DNA of 64,000 nt from Ructibacterium gallinarum (GCF_014982785.1 NZ_JADCKB010000009.1:1-64000); one strand, 5' to 3'; counted from the first letter of the stretch, positions 17,152 through 26,703 are shown. Notes: generated from the letters alone by a model not told the origin. Numbers and translations are program-made.

Positions 17152-17186
17152 GAAAAATCTGTAATCATAACTTGGACAGATTTTTC
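17152..17186 (-). terminator. Terminator of rsmA-DUF2007 operon
   Basis: A perfect 11-bp stem, GAAAAATCTGT (17152-17162) with ACAGATTTTTC (17176-17186), begins at the last base of the stop codon. The T-rich arm could serve as the U tract in either direction. Confidence 0.6.
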
Positions 17187-17533
17187 TATTTGTCGGTTTC
17201 AGAATGGCCAAATGGGGAGAGAATATTTTGTGCTTCCTCAAAATCATCTGCTGCCACCAAGATTTCTACGCCTAAAATGGTACGGCCCAGCAGAATCCGG
17301 TTATAGCTGTCAGCGCCGCGATAGCGTTTAAATGCCCGAATTCCTTCTGCGGCCAGCTTAGACACAATAATATCAGCTTCAAATTCGTTAGCCGCATCGC
17401 ATAAAAAAGCAGGTTCCGGGTGGGATTGGAGTGATTCCTCTGAAGAAGGCGGTGTGTCGGTAAGCGGACATCCACATTCGGTACAGTGGGTATAGCCTTC
17501 TCTGTATTCGGCTTTGCATTTGGGACAATACAT
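17186..17533 (-). CDS. Zinc-ribbon protein with DUF2007 domain
   Basis: 115 residues. An N-terminal zinc ribbon has Cys3, Cys6, Cys17 and Cys20 (CPKC...CTEC). The C-terminal part (about residues 40-110, FLCDAANEFEADIIVSKLAA onward) fits the DUF2007 putative signal-transducing domain, a small ferredoxin-like fold. The function is unknown. The ATG follows AAGGAGG. It lies 15 bases after rsmA and is probably cotranscribed with it. Confidence 0.8.
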   Translation of the reverse strand: MYCPKCKAEYREGYTHCTECGCPLTDTPPSSEESLQSHPEPAFLCDAANEFEADIIVSKLAAEGIRAFKRYRGADSYNRILLGRTILGVEILVAADDFEEAQNILSPFGHSETDK

Positions 17534-17548
17534 AAGATAACCTCCTTT

Positions 17549-18403
17549 TTAGGAAAGTAAATCACTGAGCTGAGCAAACTGTGCGGGGCTGAGACGTTCG
17601 CCGCGTACAGACGGGTCTAAGTTCATTTGCAAAAGTGCAGTTTCAATCCGGCTTTTTTCAATGGATAGATAGGGGCTTTTGGAGAGGGCGTTGCAAAGGG
17701 TCTTGCGTCGTTGGCCAAAAGCGGAACGAACAATTTTAAAAAATAATTTTTCATCCGAAACCTGCACAGAAGGAGTGGGAAGTACCTTAAGATGAATGAC
17801 GGCAGATGCAACTTTAGGTTGGGGCATAAAGCAGTGGGGCTCTGCCGTACAGACAGGGTGGGGTTGTGTGTAGTATTGAACAGCGACAGAAAGCGCACCG
17901 TAATCTGGCGTACCTTCCCGGGCACACATACGGGCGGCCACCTCTTTTTGCACCATAAAGGTCATTGCAGTGACCGGAAGATGACTTTCCAGAAGGTGCA
18001 TAATAATAGGAGTGGTTATGTAATAAGGCAGATTGGCGGCAACACAAAAAGGACTGCTGCCAAACACTGATTGGGTCAGACTTTGGATGTCGGTTTTCAT
18101 AATGTCGGCGTGAACCAAAGTGAAATTATCTGCGTCTGCCATGGTTTCCTGCAAGATGGGAATCAGGGCGCTGTCAATTTCTACAGCCAATACTTTTTCC
18201 GCGTTTTTTGCCAGCTGCTGTGTTAAGGTGCCCGCCCCGGGACCGATTTCCAGCACACAAGCGTTTTTGTTGTCTGCGGCCGCCGCGGCGATCTGTTTTA
18301 GAATCTTTTCATCAATTAAAAAATTCTGTCCCAGTGATTTGGAAAAAGCAAACCCATGCCGGGCCAGCAGTTCTTTTAATTCAGATGGATGTGACAAGTT
18401 CAT
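17549..18403 (-). CDS. rsmA: 16S rRNA dimethyladenosine transferase
   Basis: 284 residues. RsmA (KsgA) dimethylates two adjacent adenines near the 3' end of 16S rRNA during 30S assembly. Visible are SLGQNFLID, the SAM site VLEIGPGAGTLTQ, the acidic loop VLAVEIDSAL and the catalytic NLPYYITTPI. The C-terminal helical domain is intact (SKSPYLSIEKS...SPAQFAQLSDLL). The ATG follows CGGAG. Loss of this enzyme gives kasugamycin resistance in other species. Confidence 0.96.
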   Translation of the reverse strand: MNLSHPSELKELLARHGFAFSKSLGQNFLIDEKILKQIAAAAADNKNACVLEIGPGAGTLTQQLAKNAEKVLAVEIDSALIPILQETMADADNFTLVHADIMKTDIQSLTQSVFGSSPFCVAANLPYYITTPIIMHLLESHLPVTAMTFMVQKEVAARMCAREGTPDYGALSVAVQYYTQPHPVCTAEPHCFMPQPKVASAVIHLKVLPTPSVQVSDEKLFFKIVRSAFGQRRKTLCNALSKSPYLSIEKSRIETALLQMNLDPSVRGERLSPAQFAQLSDLLS

Positions 18404-18500
18404 AGGAAAACTCCGTTCTGCCGCTTGAAAAGGGCAATCAAAATTTATATTAAAAGATGCCTGCTCCTCTGGGCAAAAAGGGAAACATCCAAGTTTTCCC

Positions 18501-18529
18501 TTGACAAAATAACAGAAATGTCGTATGAT
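18501..18529 (+). promoter_or_regulatory. Promoter of tRNA-Arg
   Basis: TTGACA (18501-18506), 17 bases, TATGAT (18524-18529): close to consensus and 35 bases before the tRNA. Confidence 0.85.
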
Positions 18530-18564
18530 AAAAAAGCTTGAAGATACGATACAGGCATCAATTT

Positions 18565-18641
18565 GTCCTCGTAGCTCAGTTGGATAGAGCGACCGCCTCC
18601 TAAGCGGTAGGCCGGAGGTTCAAATCCTCTCGGGGACGCCA
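18565..18641 (+). tRNA. tRNA-Arg (anticodon CCU)
   Basis: 77 bases with encoded CCA. The acceptor stem GTCCTCG pairs with CGGGGAC with one G-U. The D arm is AGCTCAGTTGGATAGAGC. The anticodon arm ACCGC-CTCCTAA-GCGGT gives CCT in DNA (CCU in RNA), reading AGG. The T arm is GGAGG-TTCAAAT-CCTCT. It is a single-gene unit. Confidence 0.97.
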
Positions 18642-18643
18642 GA

Positions 18644-18680
18644 ACACCGCATGGCCGGCATGGCCGGTGCGGTGTTTTTT
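18644..18680 (+). terminator. Terminator of tRNA-Arg
   Basis: ACACCGCA (18644-18651) pairs with TGCGGTGT, ending near 18675, with GC-rich repeats TGGCCGG in the loop and a T run to 18680. Confidence 0.9.
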
Positions 18681-18756
18681 ATAGCTAAAGTACAATTACA
18701 TTCATTATATCACACAAGCGGCGTTCTGGCAAGAAACTCTTTTTAGAAAATTTCGG

Positions 18757-18792
18757 CGAAAAACGAGGACAACTGCATTTGCAGAAGTCCTC
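18757..18792 (-). terminator. Terminator of the larger SLH-protein gene
   Basis: GAGGAC (18765-18770) pairs with GTCCTC (18787-18792), and an inner CTGCA/TGCAG pair extends the stem. On the minus strand five T follow. T runs on the other side could also stop plus-strand transcripts. Confidence 0.85.
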
Positions 18793-18817
18793 ATTTTTGC
18801 TTTTTTTCGTGTTCAGG

Positions 18818-21811
18818 TTATTTGATGATTACCATTTCCTGTACCACATCATCATAAATCTTCAGGAACAGTCTCGCTTCATTGCCCTCCTCATAGATTT
18901 CGATGTCTGCGGGGGAAACAACCTGAATGCTGCCCTTGTTTCGGGCGGAATCATACAGGTAAACGGTTGCATCGCCGGTAGCATAGTTGTGCACGGCATC
19001 GTTTACACTCATGTTAACGCTTCCGCTGAACTTCTTGGTTACTTTACCATAGACGGTAGTCAGTTCGGTTGTAACGTCTTCGATGAATTCGGTTTCTTTC
19101 TCGCTGATATCAAACAGTACGTTGATGCCGTCGATTTCACCTTTGATGTTAGTGCGGTATTGGATAATGTCACCCTTTGCAAGCGGTGTGTCATTTCCTT
19201 CACCTTTCAGCAAAATGGATTTGTCGGCCGCTAAAAGATTGATTTCCTTGCCGTCTTGCCAGCCGTACAGCCGGTCGGTATCCTCATATTCCTCATTTTG
19301 TGTGGCGCTGATATAATCAACCACTAAAATCGAAGATTCAGGAGCAGTTACACCGGCAGAGCTGGTAATAATGACAACGTTTGCGGTATAATTTTCCTGC
19401 AAGTCATAAACGATAGCATTGTATTCGGAATCGTTAGAAAGGGTTGCCTTGTTTCGAATGGAATACTTATCGGTGTCTGTTGCGGCATCTTTTGGAATGT
19501 CAAAGATAACCGTATCATCGGTAATAGCTACGTTGTCCAGTTTACCAGATGCGCTCTTATAAACCATGGCGTCTTTCTTTATATTCATAGTGAATTCGCC
19601 TACATTGGGCGCTCCTGTGCTGGTGTTATCCTTAGCGGTCTCAATTGCAGTAATGTTATCAGAACTATTGGTTTCATAAACAATCAACTGCGGGGTGAGA
19701 CCTGCGCCGCCTAAGGTGTCTACTACGGTTTTAGGCTCCATACCATATTTGTCATTCAGACGCATTTTGGTTCCGCTATTTAAAATTTGCGTTTCACCAG
19801 ACATGGTGAAGATCTTGAATTGTGCAGTGGTGTCAAAACCGTCGTTCATTGCTGCCCCTACCAGGTAAGCGTATTTTTTGTTCAGGTTTTCACCGTTATT
19901 AACGTTTGCGTTGGTATCAACGGCCGCAATTTTCCCTTCGATATCCAGATAGAAGGTTCCTTTGTCTCTCAGCTGAATTTCATTAGGATAGCTGTCTGCT
20001 TTCTTGTGAAGTTCTTTGCTGTTTCCGATGCGGAAACCTTCTTCAGTAGCTTCTGTCACCATACCGTTAATGGAAGCGTCAGAAACATATCCTTTGATCA
20101 AAGTCTTATCATCGCTGATAGTATAAGAAATGACATTCCATTCCTTCAGATCCTCAATGCCGATTTCAGCGCCGTCTTTTACAAGACTGTACATCACATC
20201 GGTACTTTCTTCATCAAAAACAAGAGAGCCGTTCATATATTTGTCGGTGACACGTCCGGTTACGGTAGATACGGTATCAACAACCAGGTTGGTGAAGTGG
20301 TTAACAAATACGATCTCGTAAATACCATTGGTATCTGCATCCAGCAGAATCACATTTCCGGAAGTGGGCTTTAACGCCTCGTTGGTAACGCCTGTCTTAT
20401 ATTTGCCGTTGTAGATATAAACTGCATCAGCAGCAATAGTGGCAGTTTTGGTGGTTCTGTCATCCCGGTTTGCCCAGTATTCAAAGGATTTGTTTTGTCC
20501 GCTGTCGCCGGTTACGTTAACAATGTCATCAGAATTTGCCGTGATGGTTTTATTTTTATTAGACTGCGGGCGAACGTCAATTAAGGTTTTTTCATCGGTG
20601 GTTTTATCAATGCGTGCATAGTACAGTACGTTATAGCCTAAATACTGTTTTGCATTGGTATCGCCTTCGAGGAATTGTTTTTTGTCAATCACAATGCGGT
20701 CTTCATCGGTTGTGCTTCCGCCGTCAAGAGCGGTTTCGGCAGTACCTGTGATCTGACCATAGCCTTTTTCTACATTTAATTTATCATAAAGCAGGGTTTT
20801 GTCTACAACCTCATAGGAAACGTTAGTTCCAAATCCTACCTGCTCCATCAAGTTTACTGTCAGAGCGTTAAAAACAAGCTGTGCAATATCTCCTCTGGTG
20901 GCGGGTTCTGCGGCAGAGCCGGACAGACCGCGCAGCAGCTGGTTGCTGGATGCAATATACATATATCCAGAAGGATATCCGCCTTTATCTTCAGCGGCGG
21001 GTTCATAGCCCATAGCGCGTACAATGATGGTTACGGCTTCCTGCAGAAGCACGTTGTCGTTGGGGCGGAAAGTTCCTACATCATCACCGATGACCATGCC
21101 TTGCTGATCCGCTACGTTGATAGCGCCGGTTGCCCAGTGATCAACAGGAACATCGGGGAAACGGGTGGTACCCATGGAACTTTTTGCAATGTCTTCCAGT
21201 CCAACAGAGTAGACGGCAACCTTTGCCATTTCACTTCGGATAATGGGATCGCTGGGGCGGAATGCGCCGTCTTCTGCGTCACCTACCATAATTCCTAAAG
21301 CGCCCAGCAGTTCAGCGGCCTCTTCATATTGTGTGCCGGCAATGTCCGGCGCCACAGTGATGCGGCTGGTGCTGTAGCGGGAAAGGGCGGGCTGTTCCGG
21401 AATCGGAAGTGAAGCCATGCCGTTATACTTAGAACTGTTTTCAATTAAATTGGTGTTAATCCCATCTGCGGCGTTCAGAGTTCCGTCTGCATTGGTACCG
21501 TCAAAGGATTGACGGTTTACCTGGGGCAGACTGCCTGTATTGGCATCGGATGATGCCGGCGAAACTGTGCCTGCTGTAGATGGTGACGCCGTATTAGTTC
21601 CGGCGGATTTTCCGGTACTGCTGGTGGGTTCGGGAACCGTAACGGCTTCCGGTGCAGCAGGACCATAGCCTTCGCCGTCGCCTGAAACAGACTGGCTTTC
21701 TTCTAAATAAACAGAAGCTTCATCTACGGGTTCTTCTGCAAAGGCCGCAGATATGCCAAAGCCTGAAATCAGACAAACAGCGATAAGCAGGGAGATGCAT
21801 CTTTTTAACAT
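18818..21811 (-). CDS. Large exported SLH-domain protein
   Basis: 997 residues. A signal peptide (cleavage after AFA, residue 25) and a Ser/Thr/Pro-rich spacer (about 40-100) are followed by three S-layer-homology units near residues 152-208, 217-275 and 278-325 (for example FPDVPVDHWATGAINVADQQ). SLH triplets bind pyruvylated secondary wall polymer. The remaining 670 residues are Thr/Asp/Asn-rich predicted beta structure with repeated GxVTxK segments (GRVTDKYMNG, VYGKVTKKFSG), ending ...VVQEMVIIK. No enzyme motif is seen. It is probably a structural S-layer or surface protein. RBS GAGGAGG. It is divergent from a second SLH gene. Confidence 0.87.
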   Translation of the reverse strand: MLKRCISLLIAVCLISGFGISAAFAEEPVDEASVYLEESQSVSGDGEGYGPAAPEAVTVPEPTSSTGKSAGTNTASPSTAGTVSPASSDANTGSLPQVNRQSFDGTNADGTLNAADGINTNLIENSSKYNGMASLPIPEQPALSRYSTSRITVAPDIAGTQYEEAAELLGALGIMVGDAEDGAFRPSDPIIRSEMAKVAVYSVGLEDIAKSSMGTTRFPDVPVDHWATGAINVADQQGMVIGDDVGTFRPNDNVLLQEAVTIIVRAMGYEPAAEDKGGYPSGYMYIASSNQLLRGLSGSAAEPATRGDIAQLVFNALTVNLMEQVGFGTNVSYEVVDKTLLYDKLNVEKGYGQITGTAETALDGGSTTDEDRIVIDKKQFLEGDTNAKQYLGYNVLYYARIDKTTDEKTLIDVRPQSNKNKTITANSDDIVNVTGDSGQNKSFEYWANRDDRTTKTATIAADAVYIYNGKYKTGVTNEALKPTSGNVILLDADTNGIYEIVFVNHFTNLVVDTVSTVTGRVTDKYMNGSLVFDEESTDVMYSLVKDGAEIGIEDLKEWNVISYTISDDKTLIKGYVSDASINGMVTEATEEGFRIGNSKELHKKADSYPNEIQLRDKGTFYLDIEGKIAAVDTNANVNNGENLNKKYAYLVGAAMNDGFDTTAQFKIFTMSGETQILNSGTKMRLNDKYGMEPKTVVDTLGGAGLTPQLIVYETNSSDNITAIETAKDNTSTGAPNVGEFTMNIKKDAMVYKSASGKLDNVAITDDTVIFDIPKDAATDTDKYSIRNKATLSNDSEYNAIVYDLQENYTANVVIITSSAGVTAPESSILVVDYISATQNEEYEDTDRLYGWQDGKEINLLAADKSILLKGEGNDTPLAKGDIIQYRTNIKGEIDGINVLFDISEKETEFIEDVTTELTTVYGKVTKKFSGSVNMSVNDAVHNYATGDATVYLYDSARNKGSIQVVSPADIEIYEEGNEARLFLKIYDDVVQEMVIIK

Positions 21812-22115
21812 ACTATTTTCCTCCTCATGTGAATTGCTATTGTGTTTGTTGTTTTTTGTTTATTTACGCATTTATTTTGTGCGGAGGAAGAAAAATTACA
21901 CCGTTAACATTATGGCAGTAATGGCAAAATGTGTTTAAACGGTATTTTTGTAACGATATTGTAATAAATTTATTACAATTTTTTTTCAGAACCAGTTGAA
22001 TTATAAAAGCAGATATGGTATATTTAGTGTAGAGGATTAGAACATGATGTGGTTTTGCGGCAGGAATTTCTCTGCAAAACGAAAAAGATAAATATGAATT
22101 ACAGGAGGAACAATT
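21812..22115. other. Intergenic region between divergent SLH genes
   Basis: About 304 bases, AT-rich. It holds the ribosome sites of both genes, a 20-bp perfect palindrome at 21959-21978 (TTGTAATAAATTTATTACAA) followed by eight T, and the promoter of the rightward gene at 21996-22024. The palindrome could be an operator or a weak terminator. No clear promoter was found for the leftward gene. Confidence 0.6.
21996..22024 (+). promoter_or_regulatory. Promoter of the smaller SLH-protein gene
   Basis: TTGAAT (21996-22001), 17 bases, TATATT (22019-22024). The leader is about 85 bases. The 20-bp palindrome ends 17 bases upstream of the -35 element. Confidence 0.65.
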
Positions 22116-23969
22116 ATGAAAAAACATAGGATCCTTTCATGTGCAGTATGTCTGAGTATGGCGCTTTCTACTCTTTCGGCGTCAGTTTTTGCGCTCAGTT
22201 TCAATGATGTAGACAATGATCCCACAGTTGCATGGGCAAAAGATTCCATTACGCAAATGACAGAGGCAGGGTACATTAAAGGCTATGAAGAAGGAACCTT
22301 TAAACCGTACCGGGCAATTTCCAAAATAGAGTGCCTGCTTTTAATGTCCAGAATGTTGGGTGTGGAAGAGGAAGAATATGCGGATTTTACGGCGAATGCA
22401 AAGGCAATGTATGGAACTACTGTTGCCAAATATAATACCACCTATCCGGATGAGCTGTGTTTCCTGCTGTATATGGGGATTTTGACAGAAAGCGATTTGG
22501 TGGACTATGCCTCTACCGCCAACGCAAATACGGAGCTTCTCAGATACCAGGCGGCAATGCTTATGGCAAAGCTGATGGGTGCGGACAGTGAGGCAAAGGC
22601 GTTTTCTGTATCTCCGGCAACTTATGCAGATGATGCTAAAATTCCTTCCAGCGCAAAGCCGTATGTAGAATATGTGACTGAGGAAGGAATCATGAACGGT
22701 ATGGACAAGGATGCAAACGGCAATCCGCAGTTTTCTCCGACCACTTCATTGACTCGTGCACAGATGGCAACCTTGCTTGCCCGGATGATTGATAAGCTGG
22801 ACAAGATGACCTATACCGGCACCATTGATACGCTGGATTTGAATAATGATGTTATTGCCATTGACAGGAACGGTGACGTCAGTGAGCGGAACGTGAATGA
22901 TGATACGGTCGCTCGTCAGGATGGCAAGAGCATTCAGCTGAATACTTTGGCGGAAGGCAGTGAAATTGCTGCAGTAGAAATTAATGGCCATATTCAGTTG
23001 ATTGAAGTCGTCTCTGAGGGCAGCGGTAGTGTATCGGATAAGAAGGGCACGGTTGTTTATGCATTGATTTCTTCCTTAACAGAATCTGCTGATGGACAGC
23101 GGATTACTTTGGCGGATTCCGAGGATAGCTCCAATAATGCTACTTATACGGCGGCTTCTAATTGTACTTACACCATCAACGGCACCAAGGGCAATTTCAG
23201 CAGTTTAAAGAAGAATGATTTTGTTAAGGCAACGATTTCTGGTGGAAAAATTGTGGCCATCTCTGTTGAAGATACGGATTTGACCATTTCTGGTACATTG
23301 ACAGAAGTGGAATTTGATGAAGATGATCACGTTTACCTTTATGTAGAAGACAGTGAAGGCGATGAACAGCAGTATGTGGTTTCCAGCAAAGGTGCCACGG
23401 TGACACGGGATGGAAGCAGTGCGGAATACAGAGAGCTTTCTGCCGGTGATAAGGTGACAATGGAGCTGTATAAGGGGAAAATAACCAAGGTGAAGGCAAC
23501 CAGCAGCACAGAAAGTTTTACCGGCGTTTTGAGTGAGATTGTTATTGCCACCCAGCCTTCGGTTACTATTTTGATCGATGGTAAAGCCGAGAACTTTAAG
23601 CTGCGTTCCGATGCCCGGATCTTGATTTCGGGAGAAGAAGCTACTATTTATGACCTGCGGCCGAATATTACGGTTTCCGGTACGCTGGACAGTTCAGAAA
23701 TCAGAACCTTGATGGCGTCTTCCGTTTCTACCAATGAAAAAGGGGAAGTAACCGGAACGGTGACAGGCATCAATACCAGTTACAAAGTGATCACGGTAGA
23801 AGACAGCAACGGCAATTCTCAGAGTATTTATTATAATACGAAAACCACGTTCTTAAAGAGTTCCGGCGATACCACAACAGCCAAATCCATTGAAAAAGGC
23901 GCAACGGTATCCATTACCGGTGCAGAAAACAATGGTATTTTTGAGGCAACGATTATTATCGTTAAATAA
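22116..23969 (+). CDS. Exported SLH-domain protein
   Basis: 617 residues. A signal peptide (cleavage near SVFA, residue 26) is followed at once by three SLH units (about 28-83, 88-155 and 168-226). The C-terminal 390 residues are beta-rich repeats of the type GTVTGINTSYKVITVEDSNG, GTLTEVEFDEDDHVYLYVED and GVLSEIVIATQ, resembling small DUF5666-like barrels. No catalytic motif is seen. It ends ...FEATIIIVK, similar to the end of its divergent neighbour (...QEMVIIK). It is likely a wall-bound structural protein. RBS AGGAGG. Confidence 0.87.
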   Translation: MKKHRILSCAVCLSMALSTLSASVFALSFNDVDNDPTVAWAKDSITQMTEAGYIKGYEEGTFKPYRAISKIECLLLMSRMLGVEEEEYADFTANAKAMYGTTVAKYNTTYPDELCFLLYMGILTESDLVDYASTANANTELLRYQAAMLMAKLMGADSEAKAFSVSPATYADDAKIPSSAKPYVEYVTEEGIMNGMDKDANGNPQFSPTTSLTRAQMATLLARMIDKLDKMTYTGTIDTLDLNNDVIAIDRNGDVSERNVNDDTVARQDGKSIQLNTLAEGSEIAAVEINGHIQLIEVVSEGSGSVSDKKGTVVYALISSLTESADGQRITLADSEDSSNNATYTAASNCTYTINGTKGNFSSLKKNDFVKATISGGKIVAISVEDTDLTISGTLTEVEFDEDDHVYLYVEDSEGDEQQYVVSSKGATVTRDGSSAEYRELSAGDKVTMELYKGKITKVKATSSTESFTGVLSEIVIATQPSVTILIDGKAENFKLRSDARILISGEEATIYDLRPNITVSGTLDSSEIRTLMASSVSTNEKGEVTGTVTGINTSYKVITVEDSNGNSQSIYYNTKTTFLKSSGDTTTAKSIEKGATVSITGAENNGIFEATIIIVK

Positions 23970-24001
23970 TAGGTTCTGTCAATCTGAAAAAAATATGCAT
24001 A

Positions 24002-24037
24002 AAAAACAGCGGAGTGTGTATTTGCTCCGCTGTTTTT
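24002..24037. terminator. Bidirectional terminator
   Basis: AAAAACAGCGGAG (24002-24014) pairs with CTCCGCTGTTTTT (24025-24037). The A/T arms give a U tract on both strands, serving the converging SLH and lipoprotein genes. Confidence 0.9.
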
Positions 24038-24058
24038 CATTGGATTATTTTACTTTTT

Positions 24059-24817
24059 TTATCTTCCGACGGCATCAAGCGCGCTGACACGCATGGTGGT
24101 TACTTGATTGTTTTCTTTATCAAACATAAAGTCCTGCATGTAAATATTTTCTGTACCGTCTTTTTTCATATCATCTGTCAAAGAAGTGCCAAGATACTCC
24201 ACTTTTTTTCCATCCAGTTTAAAATACCGGATTGCGTTGGCCGGCGTTTCAGAAGGCGTACCGTCTTCTGTGCTGCCCTCTGTGCGCTGGTTGTATTGAT
24301 CACCGTATGCTTTGACAAAATCATCAAAGCTGGTATTCAAACCCACACCGCGGCTGGATTTATAACGTACAGCCTGGCTGGCGTCAGTGAACTGGCCGCT
24401 GGATACAATCAGAGCATTTACCTTTAAATCATCTGTGTAGGAAACCACCACACCTTCATAGACACGGTAATTTCGGTCGGTGGAAATCGGTGTGCCTGCA
24501 ATGGCTTCCACTTCTACTTCGTTCATACCGATAGAAATTTTCTGTCCGCTGACGGTGTCTACCAAAGAAAGATCGTCCATACCATACTGATATTTGGTTT
24601 CCTCACTGCGTTCGTCCAGCTGAACCTCATAATTGGCATCAGGGGAGGTAGTGGAATCTTCGCTGTTTTCTTCTTGTTGGGAATCTGCTTGGGCAGAGGC
24701 TTTTGGAACAATGTTATCTCCGGTAGAACTTAGGGTTTTTTCTTTTCCGCAGCCGGTTAAGGATGCGGCAAGCACTGCCGCTGCTAACAGAAGAACACAG
24801 ATTTGTTTTTCCTTCAT
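24059..24817 (-). CDS. Lipoprotein with BamE/BLIP-like repeats
   Basis: 252 residues, function unknown. The lipoprotein signal ends LTGC with Cys23. An acidic Ser/Gln/Glu-rich spacer (about 30-65) follows. The rest looks like two copies of a small alpha-beta unit: KISIGMNEVEVEAIAGTP with VVVSYTDDLKVNALIVSS, and GVGLNTSFDDFVKAYGDQYN with KKVEYLGTSLT. This spacing recalls the BamE/beta-lactamase-inhibitor-protein fold; the assignment is by pattern only. The start ATG overlaps the mnmG stop (ATGA), so it is cotranslated with mnmG. Confidence 0.8.
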   Translation of the reverse strand: MKEKQICVLLLAAAVLAASLTGCGKEKTLSSTGDNIVPKASAQADSQQEENSEDSTTSPDANYEVQLDERSEETKYQYGMDDLSLVDTVSGQKISIGMNEVEVEAIAGTPISTDRNYRVYEGVVVSYTDDLKVNALIVSSGQFTDASQAVRYKSSRGVGLNTSFDDFVKAYGDQYNQRTEGSTEDGTPSETPANAIRYFKLDGKKVEYLGTSLTDDMKKDGTENIYMQDFMFDKENNQVTTMRVSALDAVGR

Positions 24818-26703
24818 TGGGATTCCTCCTTACTTTGTTGTGTTGTTTTTAAAAATATCATTAATACGGCAATATCCGCTGGTGAAACGCCGGAGATCCG
24901 TGATGCCTGGCCCAAAGAGCGGGGTCGTATTTTATCCAGTTTCTGCCGTGCTTCAATCCGCAGTCCGTCCATGTGCAGATAATCAATGTTTTCAGGAATC
25001 ATTTTGGATTCCAGTTTTTTGAATTGTTCGGCCTGTGCCATTTGCCGTTTGATATAACCTGCATATTTAATGGAAATTTCTGCCTGTTCCCATACTGGGC
25101 GGGGAAGACTTGGCCGCTGGGAATCAAAGGGCAGTAACCCTTCATAGGTGACTTGGGGGCGTTTAAGCAGTTCACATGCCCGTATTCCCGATTTCAGCGG
25201 CGTACTGCCTATTTCCTGCAAATAGGCCTGCAATGCAGGCGAAGGAGAAAAACTAAGCGTTGCAAGCCGCTGGGTTTCCTCTTCGATTTGTTGCTTTTTT
25301 TGCAGAAAGGCGGCATACCGTTCCTTAGAGATTAAGCCAATTTCATAGCCTAAGGGGGTAAGCCGCAGATCCGCGTTATCCTGCCGGAGCAAGAGCCTGT
25401 ATTCAGACCGGGAGGTCATCATGCGGTAGGGCTCATTGGTGCCTTTGGTGACCAGGTCGTCAATCAAGGTTCCAATATAGGCTTCAGAACGGTCCAGCAC
25501 CACCGGGGACTTCCCGGAAAGCTTCCGGGCAGCGTTGATGCCGGCCATCAGTCCCTGTGCCGCCGCTTCTTCATATCCAGAGGTACCATTAAACTGACCC
25601 GCTCCGTATAGCCCCGGAATTTTTTTAAATTCCAGCGTAGGTTGCAGCTGGAGCGGATTGGCACAGTCATATTCAATGGCATAGGCATTGCGCATAACCT
25701 GTGCGTGCTCAAAGCCCGGCAGAGAGTGAATCATTTGAATCTGCACATCTTCCGGCATACTGCTGGAAAAGCCCTGCAAATACATTTCTTCGGTATCAAG
25801 CCCCATGGGTTCTACAAACAGCTGATGTCGTTCCTTGTCTTTAAAACGCACAATTTTATCTTCAATGGAAGGACAGTATCTTGGCCCAATTCCTTTAATA
25901 TCGCCGCCGTAAAGGGGGGAACGGTGCAGATTGTTTAGGATGATCTCATGGGTTTTTGCATTGGTGTAGGTAATATAGCAGGATACCTGGTTTTCCAGTG
26001 TTTGTTCTGTCTCAAAGGAAAAGGGTGTAATCTCCGCATCGCCGGGTTGTTCTTCCAGTTTGGAAAAGTCAATGCTTCGCCGATTGATTCTGGGGGGAGT
26101 TCCGGTTTTAAAGCGTACCAATTCTACGCCAATTTTTTGCAGGTTCCCAGATAGGCCGTTGGCGGGGAAAACGCCGTCGGGACCACTTTCCATGCTGAAT
26201 TCGCCGATAATAATTCGTGATTTCAGATATGTGCCAGTACAAATAATTGCGGCGCGGCACAGGTATTCGGCACCGCTTCTGGCAATGACAGACCGAATAG
26301 AACCGTTTTCGTTCAGTGTCACATCGACAATTTCTGCCTGCCGTACATCTAAGTTTGGTTCCAATTCCAGCCGGTGTTTCATTTCTGTCTGATAATGCCG
26401 CCGGTCAATTTGCGCACGCAGGGAATGCACTGCGGGACCTTTTCCACGGTTCAACATCCGTGACTGAATAAAAGTGGCATCCGCTGCCTTTCCCATTTCG
26501 CCGCCCAGCGCGTCAATTTCCCGCACAAGATGTCCTTTTGCGGTTCCGCCGATGCTGGGATTGCAGGGAAGGTTGGCCACACTGTCAAGAGAAATCGAAA
26601 ACAGGCAGGTCTTCATTCCCAGCCGTGCAGCCGCAAAGGCCGCTTCAATTCCAGCGTGACCGCCGCCTACAACGGCGATATCATAAGTATCTGCAATAAA
26701 CAA
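24814..26703 (-). CDS. mnmG: tRNA uridine-5-carboxymethylaminomethyl modification enzyme MnmG
   Basis: 629 residues. With MnmE it adds carboxymethylaminomethyl groups to the wobble uridine of several tRNAs, using FAD and methylene-THF. Visible are the FAD-binding DIAVVGGGHAGIEAAFAAARLG, NPSIGGTAKGHLVREIDALGG, the GTFLKSR-like GTYLKSRIIIGE, GTPPRI and GLYGAGQFNGTSGYEEAAAQG. I chose TTG 26703 because AAGGAG lies 8 bases upstream; an in-frame GTG at 26712 touches that site. mnmE is not in the window. Confidence 0.95.
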   Translation of the reverse strand: MFIADTYDIAVVGGGHAGIEAAFAAARLGMKTCLFSISLDSVANLPCNPSIGGTAKGHLVREIDALGGEMGKAADATFIQSRMLNRGKGPAVHSLRAQIDRRHYQTEMKHRLELEPNLDVRQAEIVDVTLNENGSIRSVIARSGAEYLCRAAIICTGTYLKSRIIIGEFSMESGPDGVFPANGLSGNLQKIGVELVRFKTGTPPRINRRSIDFSKLEEQPGDAEITPFSFETEQTLENQVSCYITYTNAKTHEIILNNLHRSPLYGGDIKGIGPRYCPSIEDKIVRFKDKERHQLFVEPMGLDTEEMYLQGFSSSMPEDVQIQMIHSLPGFEHAQVMRNAYAIEYDCANPLQLQPTLEFKKIPGLYGAGQFNGTSGYEEAAAQGLMAGINAARKLSGKSPVVLDRSEAYIGTLIDDLVTKGTNEPYRMMTSRSEYRLLLRQDNADLRLTPLGYEIGLISKERYAAFLQKKQQIEEETQRLATLSFSPSPALQAYLQEIGSTPLKSGIRACELLKRPQVTYEGLLPFDSQRPSLPRPVWEQAEISIKYAGYIKRQMAQAEQFKKLESKMIPENIDYLHMDGLRIEARQKLDKIRPRSLGQASRISGVSPADIAVLMIFLKTTQQSKEESQ

